Below, in pieces: positions 52,361 through 64,000 of a stretch of 64,000 nt of DNA. The position numbers and the translations under genes were made by a program. The stretch spans positions 6,473,426 to 6,537,425 of the forward strand of contig NC_079894.1 of NCBI RefSeq assembly GCF_024868665.1. The letters run 5' to 3'. Origin of the DNA: Triplophysa rosa (lineage: Eukaryota > Chordata > Actinopteri > Cypriniformes > Nemacheilidae). The notes beneath the pieces were generated by a model that saw nothing but the letters and a program-made list of their open reading frames with translations, searched no databases and had not been told where the DNA came from. Each line of letters starts with the position of its first letter. Position 1 is the first letter of the stretch.

Positions 52361-53754
52361 AAATTGGTATAAATCTTGTTTTCTTTATTTACACACATAC
52401 TGATTACATAATTACATGTTATATAATGTTGTCATTTATTGTGCATAGGCTATAGGTACACAAATATGAAGATTATAATGGCCATCAGCTATTAAAAACC
52501 CACATCAGTAGACCACTTGTCATTAAAATACTGCTGTAACACCCAATGCTTATACACAGTTGAGTAAAACCCCAAATGTCTGCCGTATAAACTCACTGTT
52601 CTGCATGTGTGTGAGCCTCTAATCCTCGGGGATCAAGACAACGTGACTTGTGACTTTTCCAAGGCTCTGTGCCCTCCACAACCTCAAGGAGTATCAAAAA
52701 ATAATGCGATCTTTTGATAATGTGGGCGGAAATGAAGACTACAAAGCCCTAGAGTAAAGAGTGCAAGATATGCGTAGGAAAATTATACATATCCTAATCA
52801 GTGAGTGAAACCTTGAAATCATTGAGTCATCTCTAGAAAACACGGCAAGGCTAATCTTCACCCCATGCTGATAAGGATGCCCCATAAAAATGTCTGTGAC
52901 TGAGATCACTGGAAACATACAGGTGCACAAACAAAAACCAAACTGGTCTCATTATAAAAATAACCATTTATTTTAAAATGTGAGATAACAAATAGGTTTA
53001 ACAAACAAAGCTCTTGAAGAATTAAGTCTTCTGCCATATGCGGTTTATATACATATCTGATTAATCAATATGATTGAAGATTAGCATCATCCCACATGTA
53101 ATGCGCTGGAAACTGTTGCTCCCCTGCTGGAAACCAATCACTATAACAATATGCCTAACTGTGCTTTTGTAGTCACAGTTACGCTCCTACAGAGAGACAC
53201 ATGCATTACCAGCTGAGACTTCCCTTTCCCTTACTGTCATCATCTAGAAGCACAAAACCTCTTTACTTCACCTCACTCTAATCCCTATTAGTAGAGACCT
53301 TAAATCTGCTTATATCTCTTCTGAAATGAGAAACACCTTCAGCCATCTGCTGATTATCAACATGGTTAAAGAGATATGAAATGAAAACCTGACTTTTTTT
53401 ACTTTTACAACTGAAATTGGTTTAGCTAAATATACCGTTATGTAAGGAAGAAACAGGTATTAAAATGGGTCCACAGAGGTATTTCGTGTTACACTGTAAT
53501 GGCACAATATCATTTGTTTGAACACTTATCTAATATTTATTATATTGTCATTTTTAATATCTCTGTGTAATAAATCTCAGTCTAACTATACAATTGAATT
53601 GAATGTTAGTGCAGATGTAGGGGTAATCATTGAATCAGTTTCAAAATGTTATTATCACATGCCTGGAGGATTAAAATAAAAAGTATTCTTTATTTTATTT
53701 CTTTTAAATGCCTTGACTAAAGATTAAACAAATTGAGGCTGATGCCTGCATTCC

Positions 53755-53842
53755 TAAAATAGCCATGAGCTGTGTTCATAATCTCTTCAGTTGATGGACA
53801 CCTGCATCGCCAACTCAACGCTATACTGAAAATGTGAAAAAG
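53755..53842 (+). other. rp1: Possible non-coding exon 1 of rp1
   Basis: The donor AAAAAG|GTAAGATAAG at 53842/53843 is strong, and the coding exon's acceptor TTTTTTACAG at 54748 leaves 11 nt of leader before the ATG, so a 5' UTR exon must exist upstream. The left boundary is not defined. Confidence 0.35.
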
Positions 53843-54759
53843 GTAAGATAAGTGGTTTTAAATGTTTGTGTTGTTATCTAATACCTGTAGTAAACAAAAC
53901 TAGGGATTTGAGAAAGTCAATTGTTTATGCTGGTAGATTAAACAGCCAGAGCAAATGTGTGCTAATAATCAGATGTAAATGTTCCTTTTAAGAACCATTG
54001 TATGGACACTTACAGTTATGTCACAAGCAGGAAAGTATAAAGGGTGTTAAAATCAATATTGTTTTTTTGTAGTAGTGATTTTTATTATTATTATAAGTTA
54101 TTATTATAGTATTTTGTGGTTTTCAGAGCATGTCTGGTGTCTGTGTCATGTAATTAATTTGGATTGTAAATTGCCAATAGATTTTTTGTTTTTAGATCAA
54201 AAACATTGTTGTCTGTGTAGTTCGGATTTAATTTCTTTTAACTATAGCTAATTGTGTTTATTTTTTGTAAAGACTTAGGTTAGTATTTAGCATTAGCATT
54301 AAGTTGTGTTCAGGACTTGCAGTTTAGAATCTGGCTGTTAAGTAAAAGTATAGACAGTCAAGAAGAAAAGCCATGTTATTGATGACTGCAAGAGGCCATT
54401 TCATTAATGACTATAATAAAACTTGTAAATGTAGTTGTTGCTGCTAGTGAAATAGATACTCATTCTAATGCATTAGCTGTAATGGATTAGAGTAAAATAG
54501 GCTATAAAAAGAAAATAGCAAACAATTTAAAGGTTTTACTTTTTTTCTTTGATAGTCATTTTCATGGAGAAAATGGAGGCAATTTCCCAAAATTGTAGAA
54601 TAAATCAAACATAATGGAACACTGGTTGTTAATAAGAACAGAGAAATATTAACAGAATATGAGTTTTCATCATGGACAAAGAGGTAAAAAAATAAATTGG
54701 ACAATATTCAAAATATTGAATGTTAACTTTGGTTACATTTTTTTACAGTTTCATTTAAT

Positions 54760-57700
54760 ATGAGCACAGTGCCCATTAATGATGTGTCCCCTGGAAGCAT
54801 GCACACACTGGTCTCCAGGCACCTACTGCTCAACTCAGACCCTGCTACCTCTAAGAGGGTGTGCTTTTACAAGAGTGGGGACCCCCAGTTCACTGGACAC
54901 CGAATGGTCATCAACAGCCACACTTTTAAAACCTTTGATGCCCTTCTAGACGAACTCTCCAAGAAAGTGCCTCTGTCATTTGGCGTAAGAACCATCACAA
55001 CCCCTAAAGGGAAACATGCTGTCCGTACCCTTGATGATCTGCAGGATGGGGCCTCTTATCTGTGCTCAGATCGTAGGAAAGTCAAGCCTTTTAACCTGGA
55101 CGAGGTTCACAAAACACATGTACCTTGGAACACTACCAGACCTGTTAGTTCAGGACATCAAGCACGCAGAGCTCTGGTACGGCAGCTAGTGAAGCGAGGT
55201 GAAGGGACCACAAGGACGGTAAAGATGCCTGAAAACAGTGTGGTAGTGAGGACACCAAAAAGGCTGACAGTATGTAAAAACAAGGATCCAAGCATTACGC
55301 GGGTAATTGTTCTTCAGAGGAGAACAGCCCCAAATTTTGAAGCCGTGTTGGATTATCTTTCGAAAGTGATGCAGTTCCCTGTTCTGAAGCTTTACACAGG
55401 AGATGGCAGAAAAGTAAGTATTATGTTCAATTTTACTATTCGTCCCAGCTACAATTTTTTACACAACAATAGCATGCATTTAAGAATAAAAGCAGAATAA
55501 ACTTTAATTGTCTGTAGACCAAAACAAATAATCAAATGTGATATTCTGAGGTATGAATTCTTCGTAAACCACAATCCTACCCTGTGTCTTCCAAATATAT
55601 ATTGGATGATAACAACAATAAAATAGTATATTAATATTATATAGTAATAAGTAACATTGAGATCTTAAAAATAAATACAAATATTTTTAATATGTTTTTA
55701 ATAACACAGTCTTTAACTAATAAAAAACTTAAAATGATGCAATGTTTTGTACAAATATTTGAATACTGTCTTTACAATATTACAGTGTTTTAAATATGTT
55801 TTAACTATATCATAACATAAGCTAGAGAAAAAATATAAAGCTTTTAGAGTAAATAAATAGATCCACAAAATGTATTATCCCATAGGTTGATGGACTTCCT
55901 GCTCTCATTTTGTGCTCTGGGATTGTCGTGGCAGCTGGTAATGAACCCTTTAGAATGGGTACCCACAATCTCCAAGGTCCCACTAAAACCATACGGGCCA
56001 ACATATCTGAATCCCTGGGTCCAACACAAGCAAAGACACTTTTAGGTAAGGTTTACGTTTTTTTATTTGCCAATCCATTAATTGACATTTTAACAAAAAA
56101 GTTTTCAATTTTCAAGTGCTACTGATGAACACCTTTTAGTTCTGAATGACATTTTTCCTTTATTCCCCCCCACACACAAATTCAATTCTCTGCCCATTCG
56201 TCCATTAGAAGAAAAGAACAAACCATCTGCGCCTATTTCAAGATCAAGGAATTTCTCTTTATCCTCAGAGCGCTACCTCGTGGAGCAGATCAATAAGTCA
56301 CTAAATGGAAGTCTGTCAGAGCACAATTGTCAAAAGACAGAATCAATGGAGACCGAAGACAGTCAGCCAACAGGACCAGAAGAGAACTGTGACTCTATGG
56401 CTAGAGTGGAAAAGAGAAATCACCCCATCATGCCTACAGAAGACGACATTGAGAAATCATTCCGGGTCAATGAGGATGGCAGTATGACAGTGGAGATGAA
56501 GGTGCATCTTACTATAAAACAAGAAGAAATGGTCCATTGGACAACGACACTAAGCCGTTCCTCTGTTAACAACCAGCAGAGGGCAGTGGGCACTTCCAAG
56601 CCGGGATCAGGCGTGAACTCATTAGACGTCGCCAATGACTCAGGCAAAGAGTCAAATGGGCCTCATAGCCTAGAATGTAAGGAAATTAACACCCTCACTG
56701 ACAAATCCGTAGGGTTCATTGAGGAGGAAAGAGAAAAATACGGCAAGGCCGTATCTCAGACTTCTGAAAAGCTTAAACCAATTTACAGAAGGATTCCCAC
56801 TCCAGGTCACAGACAACAGAGGAAAGAGTCATCAATTTCAGAGACTGAAGTACAGGAGAGTACAGTGGGTGCATACTCGAACATGGAGCGCACCGCACAG
56901 GGAGAATTGACGGAAGGGTACTGTGTGGTGAGTCGTAGCAGTAGCAGCAGCACCAGGGATTTGTCAAAACCCAGGAAGAGTGAGTCAGGAGAGATCAAGC
57001 AGAAGAAGTCTCATTCCTTCAGATCCTCAGGTGTGGCAGAGGTTCTTCAGCTAAAAAACAACGGGACAGTGGGAATAACAGAGGCCGTGCTGCACATATA
57101 TGAGTCGCAGGGCACGTGTGACAATTACTATGCAAATACACAGGTGGATGTGGAAAATAAACCTGAATACTGTACCAAAGCTTTGCCTCGCAGCAGGCCA
57201 AGCTCGACAGACTCAGGACCTCAGTCGTCCAGTAATGACTGCGATGTGGATCTCACCAGGCAATCCACAAGCTCCAACTCTGGAGACGGTGGAAGAAATG
57301 ACATGCTGTCATTGTCATCTGCTTCTTCAACACCTTCAAAAACGATAAGCAACAATCCTCAAATCCTCAGTGACAACGCACAACTGGCTTCAGGAGAGTG
57401 CAGGTCCACTGAATCCACAGAAAATAGAATGTTGCAGTCAATAGATGAAGACTACAATGATATGAGGATTATTGGTAATAAAAATACAAATACTCCAAAG
57501 TCAAAAAAGTCAAAGCAGAGCACTTCTTCTGAATCATCTGGGCTTGGGAAAAGAATCAAGGGCATTCCGAGTTCTTCAAAAGGGCTCCAAATGACAAATA
57601 CTTCTGACACATTGAGCCACACAGAATCAGAGAAAAAGACTCAAAGTTCAGCAGAAAGGGCTAAACACAACAATGGAAGAGATCAAAATAAAACGACCAA

Positions 57701-60700
57701 GACATTCAAAGGTACACCAAAAAGTAGAAGTTTGAATCTCAAAAGAAGGTCAGAAAAAGAACTGAAAACTAAAACAATCAAAGACATCTCTCACAAAGTA
57801 AATACCAATGATTGTGTCTCTCTAGGGCCTACTTTAAAGTCAAGTGTCTTGGACAACAGATCACCAACCCATCCAGCACCATTAAAAAAGATGCTGCCAA
57901 AGCAGCGGTCAATGAATGGCACGAAATCAAAAGCCTCCACACAAACACAAAAGTTGAGTGAGAGTGTGTCATTGCCTGTGCTACAGTCATCTCCCTCCAA
58001 TGTGAATCAATATGTTGAAAACTGGTTGCAGAAAATTCAACCAGACTCTTTGCCCTACGATGACGACATAGAACATATGGAGAGCGTACCGAGGGCGGTT
58101 TTCCAGATCGGCAGCGAATCTGCAGACGGCTCTGAGATTAAAAGCGAACCTGAAAAAGATAGCGTAGTGGATGAAGAGCCTTCACTTGAACATAATGCTG
58201 TAGAGAGGCCTTCACTTGAAAATGGTGCTGTGGAGAGGCCTGCACCTGTACAAATAAGATGTGAAGGAGAGCCACTCGAGGCCCAAAGACTGAGAGGCTT
58301 TTGTAAATCTATGCCAAGTGTGAGAGTACTTCCTGCTGAACAGGAAAGACATGTGAGAATGCACAAGTCATCGGAGACCTTGGCTCCGCCTGACCCTTGC
58401 ACTGGGGCTAGGACGTCACAAAGCACAGATGTTAATACTGGATCAGGTGTGAAACCAGTTTTGAAACAGTTATGTTTGTCAATTCAGTACATCAGACGGG
58501 CTTCGAGTCAAACCCACTTGGCACCCACTGTGATGGAAAAGTCCAGTAGCCTCCCAGACTTTTCATCTCAGGTGGCCTCTGCTTTTGGTTCTCCAGCTAG
58601 AGCTTTTCTTTCCTTTTTGTCTCTGATGACACTGAGAGATGGAAAAACCATCCTTAGCAAAGACGAATCACAAGCCAGCTCCTCGGAGGCCATACAGGTA
58701 ATGCAGTCCTTGGAAAAAATATCTAATATTAAAGACGAGGAAGAGCTTAAGGCTAGCTTGACAAGTCTTCAAAGTTCAACCTCCTCACGATTAAAACAGA
58801 GCTGGAGAGATTTCCAGGAGAGAAATTTGTTTGGAGAGAGTCCACCGCTGTCACCAAGACAATCGGAGCAAGAGTTTGCACTAGATGTGGACTCAGGAGG
58901 AGAGGGGGAGGAACAGGACGAAGAGCATGATTTTGGTATAGAGCAGTTAATGGACGAACTGAACATGTCTGGGGATCTTCGCCGAGAGATTTCCTCTCTT
59001 GTTGAAGGAGATATTAAATGTCAAACAAATTTGAACAATAGTGAAAATGATGAAAATGAGGATGGCTCAGTGAATGGTAGTTTGGAGAAAGCTGCGGATA
59101 TGGAAATGGAAAAAGACTATTGTGAGGAGAATGTTGGCCTAGAGAATGACACAACCAAAGATAAGATAACTGATGATCCAAAAGAAAAGGAATCTCAGGA
59201 GCTGCATGTAATTCAATCTCATTCCCCGGACTTAGAAACTGTGGAACAAGACTTAAATAATGAAGATTCTGATATAGCCAGGCCTACACCTGAAGAAATA
59301 CGCGAAGATAATTACAGTAATTCAAGCAAAGCAGAGGTTTTAGAAATGGCAGATAACAACCAGATAAACACAGAGACAGAAATAGTCATTTATGGAGACT
59401 CTGAGAGTAGAGATGTAGAACAAAGCCATTTCCAGACATCTCAACAAAATCTCACAGATATTGCTGGAGAAGACCTTTCTGATAAACAAAACAACATGTC
59501 TGAAGGTGAAAACAACATAACAGCAGACAATAAAGATGGAGACAGCAACAACGAGGAGGAAGCTACCATTCTGCCAGATGACAATACGGATGACATATCA
59601 AAACAGAAGGTAACAGATTTAGCAGGAGATGAACAATTCTCTGATGACCATGGCATACAGTCTGACAGAGATAACAACATGACACCAGATAATCTAGAAG
59701 TAAGGGAGCCTAATGAAGAGCAGGACACCATTCAGAGTATCAAGGAGCATTTTGAACAGTCAGATGTTTCAGAACCTGACATTACAGATACCACACCAGA
59801 ACAAAAGGTCACAGATTCTGCTAGAAACGAACAGTTTGAGTTGTCTGATGACAAGAAGAATGTGTGTGTAGGAGATAACACAGCAACACCAGACGATACG
59901 GAAGAAAGAGACAACCTTCAGAATTTGAGGGAACATAGTGAGCAGTCAGATGTTTCAGAACCAGTCGATCTATGTTTAGCATCAGAAACCGAGTGTGTGG
60001 AGTTTCCAGATAAAGAAACTGAACTAAATGAGCTAAATGAGGACGATGAATCTCAGTTCAGTACAGGTGAAATACGAGAGCAGGACCGTGTTAGAGAGGA
60101 AACAGATCATTCTGATTTCGAGGAAGATGGTGGTGATGAAGAAGAGAGGCAAGAAGAAGAAAACAAGTCCATCTTAGCAGAATGTGATGTAGAGTCCCAA
60201 AACTCCCAACACTATTTATCACATCATTGTGATGCGCAGAGTAAACACACAGTGGATGTATACGAATCAGGTAGCCAAGAAGATGATGAGGTCATGTCTC
60301 CAGATGTTGAACATGCTATGCAAGAGATGTTAGAAAGTCAGGATCTCAGTTGCCCTGAGCGTTTTAATAATGTTGAGAATAGTAAAACTGAATATGATGA
60401 AACACAACAAATTGATGACAGTTTTGTGGAAGGGAGGAACAGTGATGAAGAGGATCATGACATCTCTGAACACTGTATATGGGCAGATCCAGATGCTGAA
60501 GCAGGCTCTTCTAGAAACTCAGATCCTGAGGTTAAAAATGTGACAGCAGAAACATCAAGGTCCAGCATTAGTGATTCAGAACATGTTTGTAAGACTTTAG
60601 AGGAAGACAGCCACAAAGACAAAAATGAAATTCCTGCTGAGTTCTGCGATCAGGAGAACCGTCTGCCTGGTTCTCATGATTTCCCACAACACTCTTTTAT

Positions 60701-61910
60701 GTTTAAAGATGATATTAATAACTCTGAAAGAGAGTCGTGCAGCAGTATCAAGACAAATTCAAGTGAAGAAAAGTTTGAAAATTTGGGCATGGAACATGGT
60801 TATCATTATTTACTACATCCGACAGAGATCTCACAAGAGCTGTTAGACTTAATAAATTCAGCGTTGTTGTCTTCCACTCTTACTGTCAATTATGATTCAA
60901 ATGGCAACCTCAGAATAGAGCCAGACAAACGCAAAATTAGGGAGCTGTTCAGAGCTCAACATAGGTTGGATGATCAGTATGGCAAGAAACACCTTCCAAG
61001 CCCTTATACATCCGATCTGTCCGATTACAGACCTGAGACATCAAACAACAGTGGACTCCAGTCGCAGGCCTCAATGGAGCTGTTAACCGAGAGCGATGAT
61101 GAAGAAAAAAGATTACGAATCTTTAGAGAAGTCTTGAAACAAAGCTCTGAGAACCCACAAAACCACACGATGGACAATAGCTCTGTGAAATCTTCTCCCA
61201 GTACAAGTTTGAACAGCAATAACAGTCTAAACTTTGTTCAAGATAACAAAAGTGTTTTACATGAACCACTACATTACAACAGACCAACTTCACACCACGG
61301 AAACTCTGCACAGTGCGTGACCATAAACGGAGATGTGGACTCTGAAGAGGGCGTGTTGATTGATAAAGGCAGGTGGCTCCTGAAAGAAAACCATCTCATT
61401 CGTAAATCTCCTCCAATGCCCATGGGAATGTATGGAAACGGGGAAACCACGTCGCCCGACACGGGTTTGGACAACATGAGCGAAGATGCACCATATCCGC
61501 ATTACGAGAACCAAGCACCCCTCGCTGTAATATCCTCCTCTGAGCTAGAAGATCTGGCTAAACCTTGTACACCGAAGTGTATGTACTTCAATGTGCCACA
61601 CAGCAGTGGTTCGGATCTTCTATCGGATGCCCAGAGCCTGGGTGGAGGGAGTTCAAGGAGGAACAAGGAGCTTAAGGTGTCACCAATGGGAGAGTCTTCC
61701 AAAATGTGGGCAAAGAAAAATGGAAGTCTGTCTTCATTTGCCTCTGTTGAGTTCAAACTGCCTGATGGGAAAGTTCATCCACAAGATGGTCCGGTGTCTG
61801 GTGCTGTGAATACTAACATATCTCACAGTATAGACAGTAGAACCATGCAAGAGGAGGAGTCCAGGGTGGGCTTAAATCTCAGGTGTGGGCAACACTGCCC
61901 AATACTGTAG
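54760..61910 (+). CDS. rp1: Oxygen-regulated protein 1, doublecortin-domain photoreceptor protein
   Basis: RP1 is a microtubule-associated protein of the photoreceptor axoneme needed for ordered outer-segment discs; human mutations cause retinitis pigmentosa. Three coding exons: 54760-55413, 55886-56045, 56209-61910; 6516 nt, 2171 residues, GT-AG junctions, phases 0 and 1. Two DCX domains: about residues 32-115 (RVCFYKSGDPQF, FDALLDELSKKVPLSFGVR) and 165-245 (split by intron 2; ends ALILCSGIVVAAGNEPFR). The giant last exon encodes a low-complexity, Ser- and Glu/Asp-rich tail with RP1 landmarks: EDDIEKSFRVNEDGSMTVEM, YRRIPTPGHRQQRK, EEGVLIDKGRWLLKENHLIR and the terminal CGQHCPIL. Total length is close to human RP1 (2156 residues). 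The start is the first ATG after the acceptor at 54748. Confidence 0.96.
59600..59985 (+). repeat. rp1: Imperfect internal repeats in the acidic tail of rp1
   Basis: Residues about 1402-1530 contain two diverged copies of a block: QKVTDLAGDEQFSDD then EHFEQSDVSEP, and QKVTDSARNEQFELSDD then EHSEQSDVSEP. The spacing suggests duplication of a segment of about 60 residues. Confidence 0.7.
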
Positions 61911-63106
61911 TTCTAAAGGGAAAATGTAGCAGCTTAAAAGTTATTTACTACACATTTTTATTTATTTCTAGTATTTTATTTTTGCCGAAATGGTTTGAAT
62001 AGCACACATAATACAAGCTGTTTTAACTGCATGTGATAAGACTTTACAACTTCACTTTGGTGCCTGCTTCAGTGTTTTGAGATTTCAACAGCAAACAAAT
62101 TAATCTTTTAACCATGCACAGTTTTGAAATATTTAATATTATGCAGATGCCGAGGGGCTATATTGCACAAAGTGAATCTGGTTTACTTGAATTTATTGAA
62201 TTTCCTAAGTGGTATTTGATATGTAAATATTATCCATCTAACAATTATTGTTGTATTTGCATTTAAATGTCTCCCATGTCATGATAAATACGCACCTTCG
62301 GCCCCAAAGTATACCTCATTTAGACCATCTGTTTAAGAAACATACTAAATTTAAACCAGCACTGAGAACTTGTATACAGAAGTATGTAATAATACAATAA
62401 ATATACCTATTACAATTTCCTTTCTGAAATGTTTGTGCCATTGTTACTGTCCAGGACATTCTTGTATTTTACAGAGCAGAGAAAACACAGACTAACACAA
62501 TATATTATGTGATAACCCCATTTAAACAATGAAAATAGTTACCGTAGTTTCTCCTTCACTGCATTTTCACCCAATGCAACGTTAAAAAAATATTCTTTAT
62601 CTGGAAGAAGGCAAGCATGTAATAATGTGATTGTGAAAGGAGGCAGCTGTCATCATTACTACATTAAATGTGATTTTGCTGTTTTGTTAAGAGATCAAAT
62701 AAAATATACATTTAACACCTCTTCAAAAGATATGTCTTATGCAAACTATGAAATGAAACAAGTTACTGAAAAAGGAATATTACTTTAATTTTTTATGCAT
62801 TGTGTTTATATCACACAACTCTGTAGACATCTGTACCACAAATCTCTAACACTATAAATTATGTTACAGCAACATTTTATTATATAAGTGTTTTACATCG
62901 TCTATAGTTTGATAGAGTTGGCACAATAACGGGATATCAAACTTCCTTGGATTATTGATGTTGGGTTGCTCTGTGGATTAAGCGCATTGCAGCTTCAAAC
63001 AAACGCATCATAGAAAAGACTACAGGCTTCAGTCTCAGACAACCTGACCATATTACAAATCAAATCATTTTAAGTAAAGAAATGAAAAAAAAAATGCTCA
63101 TTGCAT
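61911..63106. other. rp1 3' UTR and convergent gap to the retinol dehydrogenase gene
   Basis: AATAAA on the plus strand at 62396-62401 and 62698-62703 are candidate rp1 polyadenylation signals; TTTATT at 62876-62881 is a minus-strand AATAAA for the dehydrogenase gene. Otherwise AT-rich and non-coding. Confidence 0.6.
62396..62401 (+). terminator. rp1: Candidate rp1 polyadenylation signal (AATAAA)
   Basis: First canonical hexamer in the 3' UTR, 486 nt after the stop; T-rich sequence follows. A second one is at 62698. Confidence 0.45.
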
Positions 63107-64000
63107 TCAGTCCCAGAGTATTCCCAGCATCCTGCAGCTTAGCGCCCAAAGTTTCTCTGCCATTTCATCATCTCTAGCTGCTCTCGTGCACGTTGAAGGT
63201 CCACAGTTACTTAATACATTGTGAGAAAGGAAAAGAGGTGAACAAAACAAATTTAGTCCTGTATTCATTATGATGAGAGTACCTTGTGTGTTTGATGAGG
63301 TTTCTGCAGCTATATGTTATGTATTATGTCAGAATTGAATACCTATAGTAACCACCACTTTCTTTGTCTAATTCTGGTTGTACTGCACAATAGATGGTGG
63401 TCTGTGCTCCCTGCACTGGGGTCTTTGTGAAAGGTCTGACAACTTTCCACATGATAAGGAGTCCAAGATTCATGTGCCTTTTGAGTTCTGTTCGCACAAC
63501 TCCTGGATGAACGGCATATGCCGTTACACCAGTATCTGAAAACACAAATAATGAATGTTTAGAAGTTAATCAATGTACTCTAACACAATTACCTCCTCAA
63601 AATGTGTATTTCTTTGTGTTACACAGCAACATTAACTCAACGTATGACACGTGTTTAAGGCAGGACTATCTTATTAGTCAACCAAAGGGATAAATAATTA
63701 AAAACATGCTTTTTTCTAGTGGTGCAGAAACTGCACACTTTAATTGACATCTTCAATTCACTTCACATTAAACTTTAAAAGCATCGTATAATCTGTTAAA
63801 GACTCACCCTTGAGTTTTTTGGCCAGGGAGCGAGTGAAGAGAATGATGGCCAATTTACTCTGACCATAAGCCCTTCTGCTGTGATAATTTCTCTCACTAT
63901 TGACATCATCGAGTCTTATAGTGCCCCAGCTATGTGCCATGGACGAGAGGTTGATGATTCTCGAGGGGGCGGATCTCTTCAGCAGGTCAATCAGCAGAGA
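63107..64000 (-). CDS. Retinol dehydrogenase 11/12-like short-chain dehydrogenase, 5' part off window
   Basis: Members of this SDR group reduce retinal or oxidise retinol with NADP(H) on ER or photoreceptor membranes. Three minus-strand exons: 63808-64000 (cut by the edge), 63343-63535, 63107-63209. The first begins SLLIDLLKRSAPSRIINLSS and contains the catalytic Ser (INLSSMAH) and the YGQSK active-site Tyr/Lys. The second has DTGVTAYAVHPGVVRTEL and TPVQGAQTTIYCAVQPEL. The last reads SNCGPSTCTRAARDDEMAEK then LWALSCRMLGILWD and stop, the C-terminal form of RDH11/12. Phases agree across both GT-AG introns. The Rossmann TGxxxGIG and NNAG motifs would be beyond position 64000. It could equally be RDH13/14-like; exact orthology is not resolved. 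It converges on rp1. Confidence 0.93.

Larger units (their letters stand above)
51264..54759. other. Intergenic region between tcea1 and rp1 (divergent genes)
   Basis: The left part is the tcea1 promoter/5' UTR, with a plus-strand TATAAAAG at 51288-51295. A Tc1-like end with CAAACGTTTGACTGGTACTG lies at 52336-52355. The rp1 5' leader occupies the right part: a possible non-coding exon ending 53842 (AAAAAG before GTAAGA), with CRX-like GGATTA at about 53668. LYPLA1, MRPL15 and SOX17 were looked for by eye and not seen. Confidence 0.6.

Overview
This window is nuclear DNA of a teleost fish, most likely a cyprinid. The evidence is vertebrate exon-intron structure, vertebrate gene families with conserved order, and several repeat families typical of carp and zebrafish relatives (AGAACC-rich MITEs, TTAA-flanked AGTTCACC MITEs, the TGGACCACAAAACC repeat, Tc1 and hAT remnants, tRNA-derived SINEs). 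Family assignments rest on recognising translated exons and repeat motifs by eye; no search was run.

Layout. Positions 1-32,790 hold most of atp6v1h (V-ATPase V1 subunit H) on the minus strand: a non-coding first exon, twelve coding exons and long repeat-rich introns. The last coding exon (about 20 residues) lies off the left edge. Positions 32,791-41,896 are intergenic with MITEs, one possible small spliced gene (39.3-40.2 kb) and presumably rgs20 upstream sequence. rgs20 (RGSZ1-type regulator of G-protein signalling) is complete on the plus strand at 41,897-43,598 in four exons. tcea1 (elongation factor TFIIS) is complete on the minus strand at 46,972-51,263 in ten coding exons and is tail-to-tail with rgs20. 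rp1 (photoreceptor doublecortin protein, oxygen-regulated protein 1) is on the plus strand at 54,760-61,910 in three coding exons, the last 5.7 kb long. At the right edge, on the minus strand, are the last three coding exons of an RDH11/12-like short-chain retinol dehydrogenase.

The order ATP6V1H-RGS20-TCEA1-RP1 matches human chromosome 8q11-q12, except that LYPLA1, MRPL15 and SOX17, which I recall lying between TCEA1 and RP1 in human, are absent here. The genes do not form a single pathway: V-ATPase acidification, G-protein signalling, Pol II elongation, photoreceptor outer-segment architecture and retinoid metabolism. The last two, rp1 and the RDH12-like gene, are both plausibly photoreceptor-related neighbours.

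The most notable structures are: a 4.0-kb element with inverted repeats of about 665 bp inside atp6v1h intron 3, with other transposons nested in it; a tcea1 exon flanked by a GC-AG intron and a U12-type AT-AC intron; a pair of CLEAR/E-box-like sites at the atp6v1h promoter; a young hAT MITE with 8-bp duplication nested in an older repeat; and a possible unrecognised small spliced gene upstream of rgs20.
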